A stretch of 64,000 bases of DNA from Phytophthora colocasiae (Eukaryota > Oomycota > Peronosporomycetes > Peronosporales > Peronosporaceae), in contig JAGKQI010000078.1 of the NCBI GenBank assembly GCA_018806915.1, forward strand, positions 558,001 to 622,000, read 5' to 3'. Under the pieces are notes generated by a model, which was given only the letters and a program-made list of their open reading frames with translations, had not been told where the DNA came from and did no database searches. Position numbers and translations under genes: made by a program. Positions 18,758 to 29,502 of this stretch are shown in pieces; the stretch's first letter is position 1, and each line of letters opens with the position of its first letter.

Positions 18758-21111
18758 ATGTATGTCGGAAAATATGTGGCGTTTTCACCTGCGAAGGAAG
18801 CTTGGATGACGAAGAAGGTTTACAGCGTGGTCGGTACAACTTATCTGGTTGGCAGAGTTTGTAGAAGGGCAAAGAAGGCCAAGGAGAAACTTCAAGTGCA
18901 ATGGATAGAAAGTCAATTCGGGAATTGCGTTGAGAATCTCGGTGTGGATACGATTCAAGTGGGCATTGAAAATTACAAAGGGTTGTCAATGGCTTCATCG
19001 AACTGTGCATGGCGTGAGCTTCTTGAATGTGGTGAGTCCGAATACATTGAGCTTGATGATGCATTGGATCTCCAAGGAGCAGAAGTTTACGAAGCTTACG
19101 ACCCGATGGAGCTGCTACCAACCAGTCTCGCAGAAGTGGAGGCTGTTCGAAGTATGCGGTTCAAACCGGAAGCATCAACAGAGGCCCCGACTGATTTGTA
19201 CCGGCATAGCGATGGATCCACGAAAACCTATCTTCGAGCGGAGCACAAACACGTTTTCGAGCATTCGGCAAGCTCAAGTTTCTTTGCGTACATACCATTG
19301 TATTTCTGGAGACAGGTACTGCATGAAACAATTGTGTACGCTGTGACATACGGGATCAGGACCACGAATCCGTTTACCCTGGAGGAGATGATGAAATTTC
19401 TTGGCATTTTGTTCTTCATGGATTTGAACGATAAGGGCGAGTACAGCCAGAAGACGTTATATTTGGCGGAAGGATGGCGTCGTTTGATCGAATAAAGACT
19501 TTGAATCGATTCAAGTTGCTGAGAAGATGTCTTAGCTTCAACACTTCGCCTACAACACTAGGAAAAGATGCAGCTGCACGTATCCACCCTCTGTTGAATC
19601 TGCTAAAAACTACTGGCGACAAGTACGTGATGGTGGGGAGAAATGTGACGCTGGACGAGGCTAGTGTAGCGTGTCACTCGCGACAGGGACGCCACATGAC
19701 CGTGTTCAACCCAACTAAACCTACTGGCAAGTACCATTTCAGACTGTATATGGTGTGCTGCTCTGCCACGTGGATCTCGCTGAATTACAGACTACACTGC
19801 AATCGTAGTCTTCTGGAAGATCGACTGCAAGGTGTCGTTGGGACGGAGGAGGTGCAGAATATTAGTGACGAGCTAGAAGCAGCATCTAAAATTCGCCAGC
19901 ATGTCCTTGAGGTGTTGCAGCCTCTGTTCAAAACAAACCGGGTTGTCAACATGGACAATTACTACGCGTCGGTTCAGGTGCTTCAGGCGCTGCATTTGAA
20001 GGGGTTGTATGGGCGTGGAACCATACGTAACAACAGCAAGCACTTCCCAGGTCACATCATGCTGAACAAAGACGACAAGTGTTCTCGTGGTGATATGCTG
20101 CAGGCTGTCTCTATCGAACACAGCATGATCGCTGCCTCTTGATGTGATGGTAGCATTGTGAACATGGTGTCGAATGCGGACGCATCTACCGTATCTACGG
20201 TGAAGAGAACTATCGGGGCAAATGCACAGGGGTTTCCGGCCCCGACCTGTGTGAAATAATACAACCAGAACATGCAAGGTGTAGATCGATTAGATCAAAT
20301 GAGAAGTCGCTTTTCGATTGCCGATGGACACAGCTGCAAGCGTTGGCACAAAAAGCTAGCTCTTGCGCTCATCGATATTGCGCGGGCTAACGCTTATCTC
20401 ACGCGTCGACTTGTAACTTCAGAATCGCCCGCTCGTGATCCTCACAGAGATTTTATGACGGAATTAGTTGGGGAGCTTATTAGCGGTTGGTGGATGCTTG
20501 CACGAAGCGGGCCTGAGGATCGTATGTTCTACCGAAGGCCTGGACAAGAAATATATCGCAGCAGTGGAAGTCTTACTCCATCTAGTGTGGCTAGTCCACA
20601 TGCTCGACACCCTGTCGTTGTCCAATGCACCCCGGTTTCGTCAAGACATGTTTTCGCGGATCGGAATCGGAAGCGCCGGCGCTGTGCTGTTTGTCGGTGG
20701 GAGAATCGGCGTCAAACGGAGGTGACCAATTTCTGCCATACACATTCTGTCTCCTTGTGTAGTGTGGTACATCAAGAGACCCCTGAGGAATGGTGCTGTC
20801 CAAACAGTACCTGGACGTGCTGGAGGAAATTTCACGATTTCTATTTGCCAAACAAGTTGTTCTCGTCCAGTGGTAATATGAGACGAAAATCGAGACTTTA
20901 TGAGCTTCGAAGTGCAGCTGCTAGTGACTTAGCACTGAGTGGCGCCAGCGGCTGTACTATCACTGCCGATAATGACTCAACGTCAACAACTGCCAGTGAT
21001 TTACCGCCGGCTGCTGCTAGGCGAATCGATATGAATGCTGCGTTGACACCGTTCAGCACGGATCCAGTTGAAACTTCCGTAGTAGCTGCAATGTCATCGG
21101 CACTTGTATAG
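18758..21111 (+). pseudogene. piggyBac-type transposase, disrupted
   Basis: The first frame (18758-19495) covers the N-terminal part, including TNPFTLEEMMKFLGILFFMD. A frameshift near 19480 leads into 19474-20142, with KYVMVGRNVTLDEASVACHS (first catalytic Asp) and RVVNMDNYYASVQVLQAL (second). The same frame continues past a TGA at 20140 and a TAA near 20259, with MQGVDRLDQMRSRFSIADGH (third Asp) and KRWHKKLALALIDIARANAY. The end has a Cys/His cluster (RCAVCRWENRR, then NFCHTH) like the C-terminal zinc domain of piggyBac transposases. One frameshift and two stops make it a pseudogene. No TTAA-flanked piggyBac ends were recognised. Confidence 0.85.
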
Positions 21112-21397
21112 GAAGAACGAGGCAAACAACAGCTAGGCAAGCGTGGACGACCCGTTCAACGCCGTCCTGGAGCAAGACGAGCGCATTCACGAGACAAGGT
21201 GCTCACGGTCGTCAGTGCCGGCTTCGTCTGGACGACACGGGTATCGTCATCTCCAAGCTGTATGACGGTCACTAGCAGCGCCCAGCACCATCGGCACAGC
21301 CGAACCCCGCCTCAGGAGCCAGCTGAAAGGGGCTCTTGGCCTCTCTTGAACTGCAACTTCAAATGCAGTGAGCCCAATACGACAGAAAAAATGTTTA

Positions 21398-21827
21398 TCA
21401 TTGACGTTCATAAATGAATATGCAATGCAACTTTGCCTTCCAGCTACAAAGAACTTTCAACTTCCGTACGTACTTCCATGTCATGCAGAATGGTCTCCTG
21501 CATGAAGCTCGATGTCTTGGACAGAACAAGCTGCTGACAGCAACAACACGAGCCTCGTGCATGTTGCACAGTTCACGAAACATGACCGGATTAGTTGACT
21601 CCTCGAACAATAAGTTGTTCGCAAATATCAGTGCGGCTTTACATATCGGCTCCTTCGATGATAGCGCTGCATCTTGCACATCCCCCGCTACCATGCTGAC
21701 TTTTCGTAGGAGTGCATACTGAGAACGAAACACCTCGAGGCGCGTTTCAGTGGCAGCGCACAGCTCAGGCCGCGCCTCGATTCCTATGCATGCTTTGGCG
21801 GCGGTAGTGAGCGCAATTTGAGTGATC
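21398..21827 (-). pseudogene. DOT1-like SAM-dependent methyltransferase fragment
   Basis: Read on the minus strand from 21827, the frame gives ALTTAAKACIGIEARPELC, then RKVSMVAGDVQDAAL and AALIFANNLLFEEST. This order (helix, G-I-E acidic end of the SAM-binding strand, GD motif, then F-x-N-N) matches the DOT1 histone H3K79 methyltransferase fold. It lacks the earlier D-x-G-x-G SAM loop because the frame is cut off exactly where the 1.6 kb repeat unit begins at 21828. It is a 3' gene fragment; whether a host gene was broken here or captured by an element is open. Confidence 0.5.
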
Positions 21828-23431
21828 TGTGACGAGGTGGGTGAACACTTTCCGGACTTTCTGAAAGAAAAACCTGGTCACCCAGAACATATAGCTGGTG
21901 GCCAGTCCGATTCTGGAAGGAAACTTCCAGATGACACTTGAGAACTGGGGTCAGTCTCTACCTTCCGGGATCCAAATGGGTATCCGGAAGGCGGAGTTGG
22001 CGTGTGACCTTGTGGTTATCCTCCTTGGTGTCGTTTGTCTTCGAGTATCCGAAGGGTATCACCAGGTGAGTTACTTTCAGGTGTGATCAGATCCAAAGAT
22101 CCAAAGTACCAAAAGTACTTCCAAATGCAGTTGGTTTTCTGGAAGGCAAAAGACTATTAGCAGAGTCCTCTTCCAACAGTTAACCAATACAATACAGAGA
22201 GTTAATATGCAAAACACGCAGCCGCTCTTATTCTTTGTGGCCCTCGAGCGGTGGGCGCTCCCAATGCCAGTCGACGGGGTCTACTTCCGGAACACTGACT
22301 CAGTTCCGGGACCCTAACAAGCGCACCACTTCCGAATAACCACTTGGTTTCCGGAAGACAATATCCAAGATCAGGATATCCAGATGCCTGTATATCCAAA
22401 TATCCAAAATCCAAATGCAATCTAGACTAGGAATCCAGATGCAAACGTCCAATCACACAGTAGTTAATTCAATACAGTTCCAAGGGGCCAACTACTAACA
22501 ACCTCCCAAAACGCAGTTATAATATGAAATGTGAATCCGGAATCCGGATTCCAACTGGAATATGAAATAGGAAGATCCCTTCCGGATGCGCCGCCGGATC
22601 ACTTACCCAACTTGGTCTCGAGCCTTTGGTGGAGAGTCCCGCGGCGATGTACGCAGTCGACGCGGCCGTACGCTGGCTCAGCTAACTCGAAGCCCTCTGA
22701 CAAGAGGCTGGTCCGCAGTGCTTTGCAGTATCTTCCAGGAAAACCTTCCAGAAGACCACTTGCGCCCTTGGTGGCAAATTGAACTCTCTGTTATTTATAT
22801 ACAAGTCTTCTGCTAAAGATTCTGCTAACATCTTGTGTTCACTATAGGAAGCGCACACTCATCAGGAGGCGCGTGTCTCTGGCGCGGAACCCCGAAGAAT
22901 TCCGGATGGTGCCGAACACATCCTGGTTGGTCGTCTTGGTCGGTCGGTCTTGACTTGGCTTGAGTATACTCCGAACCTCAATGTCCATACTGGGTACAAA
23001 TCAGGCAGGGTCCGGACGCCCTTGGTCATCTGGATTACCGATCCTTGGAATCCGGAAGTCCTCAGTTCAGCACTGGAAGCATGTATCCGGAATACACTTG
23101 GTCTGTGTATGGGCGACTGGATTCTTGAGCCCTTAGCCCTGACTGGAATGGCATCCAGATTCCCGAAATCTGGATCTGGATTCCGGAAGTACGCACCAGG
23201 AATTCACTTGGGCACCACATGGTGGACTTGATTCCTGAATAGTGGACTCCGATCATGGTCGGGCATCCGGATTCTGGAAGCCCGGATTCCGGAAGTCCTA
23301 AAGCAATAAGGTGAAAATGTGTTCCACAGCTCAGTCCCAGGTACTCGATGCCTCAGCCAATCACCTCTCGACATATTGGGTGGCTCTGGGAGGCGGTGTC
23401 CAGATAGAAAATTTGAATCCACAGCTTCACA
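21828..23431 (-). repeat. 1.6 kb repeat unit, right arm of the long inverted repeat
   Basis: This is the reverse-oriented copy of 14183-15787, beginning TGTGACGAGG and ending CAGCTTCACA. Unlike the left copy, its two flanks (gatc and accg) do not match, so no target duplication is seen. The 6.0 kb between the arms holds the Crypton core, the unidentified remnant, piggyBac and the DOT1-like fragment. Confidence 0.8.
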
Positions 23432-23768
23432 ACCGTCCCTCTCGTCAGGAGCTGTCATTGAGGAATTTACCTCCGAGCTTGACAGGTCCTTATGAGACGA
23501 AGCGTGGGCAAGTCGTCCAGATCACCGCAGACATCCATATCACAATCCCGCAATTCACAACGGCACTTGTCGTCGAGTCGCGTTTCCGGATTCCATACAT
23601 CCAAATGCCCATCACGAAAATGTCGAACGGTCCGGTGTCAGGCGTCCCACACTGTATCCAGGTTCTACCCACCCGGGTCTCACGTATCCAGGTCTCACGT
23701 ATCCGGGTTCACCCTATCCGGGTTCAGGAAGTCCAAATCACTACACTGGGTCACATTCCATCCATCAA

Positions 23769-24785
23769 TTGGCTGACGTGGCTTCTTTTCTGCGTCCGGT
23801 CCCAAGCGCCCCGGTCCCATCGCACGTCCAAACGGCAAGAATCATTCAGTCGGTCCGCACACATTTCACAATTTCAAGGCCCCAGATCACCCAAGCGTTT
23901 CCGCACGATCATATCATGTCAGCAGACGCTCGTTCGACGTTCGCGCCTCCACCAGGCAACACCTCGGTTGAGGGCGACACTGGTGACGCTGGCAGCCACC
24001 ATGGTGACGCTGAGTCGCACCAGGGCGACACGGCAGTGACAGGGGGTCCAGATAGCGTTGTTGACGAGGGGAGACATGGTGCTGAGGGCACGGAGACTTG
24101 CCCGCCCGCAGGAGGCGTCCCTGAGGACGATGATGAGCCACTCAATTGAGTCTACCCGAAGTTCGTCACGCACAAGAGTGCGGAGGAGTTCGGGCTGTCC
24201 GAGGGCACCGCGTTCGGAAGTGAATCTTCGCGTCCCATCTACGTCAAGACTCCACCATCCCACGAGCGCGACGACAACTTGCAAGTGGTCGGTGTTCCAG
24301 CTTCAACAGTGCATCGTGATGGCAACAGTTTTCTTCGGAACAGCTATGGCGGTTTGGAAGTCCTGATGCATTCCGAGAAGCTGTCCACCAGGGAAATGGC
24401 AGTGCTACACGACTTCTGCGCCGGTCATCTGGACCTTCGGGAATTCATCCTGACACCTCGGCCAGCCTCGCTTCCGGATGTCAAGCTTCACGCACTTCTG
24501 GATAGCGTCGCCGTCAAGAGGGAGATCGCCAGCCTTGTTTCGGATTACGACCCTGAGAATCTCGCGCAGCGCGTCTTTGGAACCGTCTCTGCTCTTCGGA
24601 AAGTCATCCAGAAGTGCATCCAGACGCAGTCACTGCTCGAAGATCAGGATCCGGATCTCGTCAATGTCGGCAGGGTTCACGATGAGCTCGCCGAGCTCCG
24701 TCGGGACTACCAGTTGGTAACACGTCATCTGGATCTTCGACACGCGGAAGCTACGTTGATGAAGATAGTATACCGGACCCACTGA
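23769..24785 (+). pseudogene. Retroelement gag-like ORF with an internal stop
   Basis: A single frame is open from about 23769 to 24785 apart from one TGA at 24147-24149. The first half is Pro/Gly/Ser/Thr-rich (TFAPPPGNTSVEGDTGDAG). After the stop it is helical and charged (EFGLSEGTAFGSESSRPIY, LSTREMAVLHDFCAGHLDL, ALRKVIQKCIQTQ). This resembles the disordered N-terminus plus helical capsid of oomycete gag-type proteins, but no zinc knuckle or diagnostic motif is present, so the family is a guess. It ends where the LINE begins. The stretch 23432-23768 has no clear gene. Confidence 0.35.
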
Positions 24786-24789
24786 CATA

Positions 24790-27700
24790 TTATACTTTTT
24801 GGAGAAAACGCTCGGCGAGCAGACTCGATCGGTTCTATGTTAGCAGCAAAATTGCAGATACGACCCAATGGGTTGAAGCACGAGATCCAGTTTGCTACTC
24901 TGACCACCAGGAACTCCGACTTTGGCTAACTAACAAATCCGCTCCTATTCAGAAGACTAAGAGGAAGGCACGGTACCCAATTTACACTTCCCGACCGGAG
25001 TGGGTACGCACTCAGATAAAAAAACGGATTAAGAGATTGGTGACACAATTTGAGCAGAAGAGTTGTCCGACAAAAGCTTGGGATGAGTTAGCCAAGCAAC
25101 TCTCGGATGTGATTAGGGATGTCACGCGGATTCATCGAGAGCGTCTAACCTACCATTATGGTCGGCTTGAAGTTGAAAGGCGAGCTTCAGCTAGGACAAG
25201 ATCGGATCTACAGCGCGTAACCTATGAAGAACGAGTTTCATGGAGTAATAAAAGTTTTGGAGACATATTACAACCGTCGGCAGCAAATTTGAAGCACTTC
25301 TACAAAAAGAATGCGAACTGGCAAAGGGACCAACGAATTTCATCTATCCAGCCATCAGCAGGGCACTTTTATCCAGACTCAATGCCAACAGCAGAGAGGA
25401 TGGCGAGTGAATGGAACAACGTATTAGGGTCTACGCATGCCACTGTGGCGTCAGCAGATCTGCCAAATGCTCTGAAATTATTTCATGAAGTTCCAGTAGA
25501 AAATCAATTATATCCCGATGAGCAACAGGAAATAATATGCCCCATCAAAGAGGAGGAGATCTTACAAGCAATTGATCAGCTTCCCCGCGACAAAACAGGG
25601 GGTCTTCAGGTTTTATCCCATGATTTTTCAAGGACTTTAAGAAGAATTAGTCGGATGTTTGGTGGAGGTATATCGAGCTATTCAAAATGGAGATCCAGTA
25701 CCACCATCTTTCTTGGATGCAGTGATAATTCCTCTCCGAAAAAGGGGATTCTTCTAACGCAATGGACTACAGGCCTATATCATTACTCAATACCGCATAC
25801 AAGATTTTAGGGAGGATTTACGCGAATCGTATCCATAAGGTACTTCCACGATTGATAAGTGCTGGACAACAAGGGTTTGTTCGTGGAGACTAATGACGAG
25901 AAGTGTGACTATGGTGCAAGCTCTCTTGACAACCCAGATGAAGAATCTTGATGTGGACTGGATGGACTCTCCTGCAATACTCTGCTTGGATCTAAGGAAA
26001 GCATATGATACTTTGAGCAGGGATTTTATGGCAGCGGCACTAGCCCAGTACGGATTTCCTCAACAATTTCTTGATGTAATTCATAGCTTACACAATGGCA
26101 CTAGAGCTAGCTATCTCGTGAATGGTGAAGAATCGACAAAATGGGCGGTGGAATCTGGAATACGGCAAGGATGTCCATTGGCACCTTTGCTGTTTGTACT
26201 AGCAGTCGACTTTCTTGGCAGAGCTATTGAAGCGCATCCTGATATTACTGGACTGGAAATACCGGGGTCGGAAGGGCTTCGCCATAGTTTTAACGGGTTT
26301 GTCGATGATAGCACTGTTTTCTTGGAATCAACACGACAACTTAAACCGCTGAATCAAATTTTGAAACGGTTTGGGGAACTGTCCGGTTTACATGTGGAGC
26401 CGAGTAAAAGTGTAGTCATCCCTCTCAACAAGGCTTGGAACCAGCACAGATGTCATGGGTACCCGGTACTTGGAGATGAAGAGTCAACTAGAATACTTGG
26501 ATATCATTTCGGGACATCGGATACTATTGAATTAAATTGGGAAATACGAATTCAAAACATTAAACGACGGCTTCAAGTAGCAACACAAGTCGCAAATTCG
26601 GTCAAGCAGAGAGTTATACTATTCAATACTGTGGTGTTGCCAGCCATTCTGTTCACGGGACAGCATATACCAATAACGCCAAAGGCATTAAGGCAACTGC
26701 AACAGCTTCAGAAGAGATTTGTTTGGCGAGGAACGACGAGGGACGTTAGAACCAAGCACAAGATACCACCAGGATTAATTTTTGCACCTGAAGATCAGGG
26801 AGGACTTGGACTACAGGATATCGAGCTTGCTCTACAATGCACAAGAATGAATCAAGCAGAAAATTGGATGCAGTGTGTACCCGACCGCTACACCGCGGCA
26901 TGGCATCACCTTGCCCACCCAAAACAAAACTATACACCCGATTGCTGTATATTTACGCCAACATCGAATGACCAGGTTAGACGAAGTCGCAGGAAGCGGT
27001 TAGATGGAAGCTACTCCACTGTCCAAGAGTTGGGGAGACTGGAAATTTGGGCGGATCAAACGAATCGCCTTGAGCTTCATCCGGAGGATGGAACTCCAGA
27101 ACGAGTCAACGCTATGACCAAATCTCTCGTTTGTTACTGGCACCACAGTGGGGCTTTGCAGTGCGCATTGGAATCTGCAACAAAGGAGAAATCTCTGTCA
27201 ATTCAATGGAATTTTATCGGGCTGGAAACTGGTGTAATAACTCATTGCATAGTGGATAAAATTCGGTAAACCGCTCCAAGGCTAGTGATTTCCCTGTGAT
27301 GTACCCGTGCTCACTGATGCATCTCCAGGTATTGAGTCTCGGACCAGGAGAATTTATTTTGAACCCACCAATTGCAGTAAGACCCTTTAAGGTACAACAC
27401 CACCGTCAAATACGAAGATGGTGTGCAAGTGTTCTTTGGAAGTATACCAGATCAAGTATGGAGACATGGAACAACAGATATCCAGAGGTGGAAATGGCCT
27501 TCACTTAAACGGGAATATTTCTGGGTAGTGTCGGGGTTCCATGTAGTTACAGCATTTTCCAAGACAGCGCCTAGGGAGGTCTTCAGAATGGAACAAAACG
27601 GGGATGGATGGACATGGAGAATTGTCTGGCGGAATCCAAACAGAATATTTGATCGGGACTTTGATACAATCAAATATCTGGAACGTGTTGTTGGCGCAGC

Positions 27701-29065
27701 CTTTTGTGCCACTCCTTTACTGCATTCAACACCATGGGAAGCACCACAAGCTACATATGCAAAAAATATTCGAGGTGTAATTCGCAAGGCTAGAGCAAAA
27801 CGAGTTCGACGAAAACCTAAATTCGTTGTGCAGCATGTCCTCGATAAGATGATTGATGCAGCTAATAGTAACCCATGGGCGGAAGCAGCACAAAGTCAGA
27901 AACACTCAGGATATCTGGCGACACGATGGAATACTTACGGACTATCAACGTTGGACGGTTTACCGAATATGTACAAGAACTCTCAATCTATTTCATGCTG
28001 GTTGGCCGGATGATAGGAAGTGCTCGTATCAAAGAATGCACTAGTACACCTGAATCCATCGAGCATATTGTGTGGGAATGTGAACGTGCTCAAGGTGCTT
28101 GGACTAAATGGATAGCGGCATGGCTCGGCCATTATCCAGCTCGAGGGGAACTCAAACGACTACTGCCCTTTATTGCATCTCGAAGTGCGCCAGAATTATC
28201 CCCAGACTTCATGGCTGCCGCTGCGTTGATGATTCCTGAGTGGTCATCAGATCTTTGTGCAGCAATGAAGGTACTATGGTTAATTTGGACAACATGTACC
28301 CAGTGCATGCTATGGAGAATCAGGAACAAAGAAATATTTGACGCAGAGCAGAGTGCCCAGTAAAGCCGTTGCTCAAATAGTCTGGAATGCTGCTCATTTT
28401 CAGACGACAGCAATAATTCGAGCGTGGACAGCCAGTGCTGAGTCGTATGTAAAAGGGCACTGCTTAGCACAATGCTACAGTGTCTTTCGAGAGGTTCCGC
28501 CACAGGAACAACCTATGTTCCTGGAGACATGGATCATTCAATTCCACATGGTAAGAAAACCAACGGAGACTCGTGGTGCGTGGGTAATATGGAGTTTGAA
28601 AGCAGACGGGTGGTACAGAGCTGAAGTGGTAGGAGTACACAAAGCTGCCAGCACAATAGTACGAAGGGAATTTGCAGACCTGATCATCTCTGCTGCACTG
28701 GACAAGATCCGAGAACAAACTATTCCAAGCACAACTCAATTGGTAATCCAGGGGACCACTCCTCCAGTTCATCGTCCAAAGCGGAAAGATCTTTACTACG
28801 GTTTTAACTCGTACATCTGGGCGACCACGTCCCTGAAACAAGCATCAGCAGCGGCAAAGTTGATCAAGCTCTCACTGTCCGGTGGCATGCAATTGGGGAG
28901 CTTTCTCGTTCAAAACCTCCCCCAAAGACTTCAAGAAATGCTCAGTAGACAAAGAATCCTAGATGATAGCCCTTCTTGGCCTCCGGATGCAGAATCTACA
29001 AGTATTAGGCAAAGCTTACAAAAACTACAGGACTCTATGGTTAGTTAAATAACATAAATAGAGAA
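24790..29065 (+). mobile_element. 5'-truncated LINE (non-LTR retrotransposon), degenerate
   Basis: It begins inside the apurinic-type endonuclease domain: the frame near 24795 reads FWRKRSASRLDRFYVSSKIA and ends the domain with YSDHQELRLWL, which contains the conserved S-D-H. Reverse transcriptase follows, then a zf-RVT-like Cys/His region and a long C-terminal part ending at 29048. At least four frame changes are needed (near 25750-25890, 27270-27420, 27950 and 28360), so it is inactive. A clear poly(A) tail or target duplication was not found. Its 3' end abuts the acyltransferase gene fragment at about 29068. Confidence 0.75.
25893..27269 (+). pseudogene. LINE reverse transcriptase domain
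   Basis: This is the best preserved part of the LINE. It has LCLDLRKAYDTLSRDFM (the A motif with its catalytic Asp), ESGIRQGCPLAPLLFVLA (the RQGCPLSP-type box), NGFVDDSTVF (the FxDD catalytic motif) and GLHVEPSKSVVIPLN (the thumb-side motif). The upstream frame at 25037-25810 holds the linker and the beginning of the RT (EEEILQAIDQLPRDKTGG). A frameshift lies between them. It would have primed cDNA synthesis on nicked genomic DNA. It looks L1/Tx1-like by motif order; clade assignment is inference. Confidence 0.8.
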
Positions 29066-29173
29066 TCCTTCAAAACCCCAGCAATTCCGGGACAGAATTC
29101 AGCAACGGATGCTTCTCAACACAAAACTGCAGATGCTATTGATTCCGTATTCCAAGGAAACGGCATGAAAAGC

Positions 29174-29298
29174 GAGTACAAAAGGGAAGGACGTCGAGTA
29201 CAGCCCATATCGGCATATAATCGAGTAAATTTTCTTCACTAGGATAATGATCGAGTACATACTGCCATGTGTTGTCACAAGGAAGGTTTGAGAGTACA
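29174..29298 (+). repeat. Left subterminal GAGTACA array of the MULE
   Basis: GAGTACA or a one-base variant starts at 29174, 29196, 29223, 29253 and 29292, spaced 22-39 bp with spacing growing inward. It mirrors the array at the other end. Such arrays are typical transposase-binding sites. Confidence 0.7.
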
Positions 29299-29502
29299 AA
29301 GATGCTTTTGAAATGACGTTTACTCTAAGCTCTTAAAATGAGTCCTTAGTTCTTCATCACTGTGTGGAATACGGCGGAGGCGTTGTCGTATTCTTCACTA
29401 TGTACTTTGATATGGCATGGCACAAGTAGTCGGGAATAAAAGCCTCACGGAAACAAGATGAAACGATGCATGATGGAAAGTCGTTGTCTTGGATACTCAT
29501 GG

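Noticed and set aside
14183..23431. The 1.6 kb arms read as the two LTRs of one retrotransposon
   Set aside because: LTRs of one element are in direct orientation; these are inverted, and no gag-pol lies between them.
14183..23431. The arms as the terminal repeats of the piggyBac element
   Set aside because: piggyBac ends are short and flanked by TTAA; neither arm border has TTAA.
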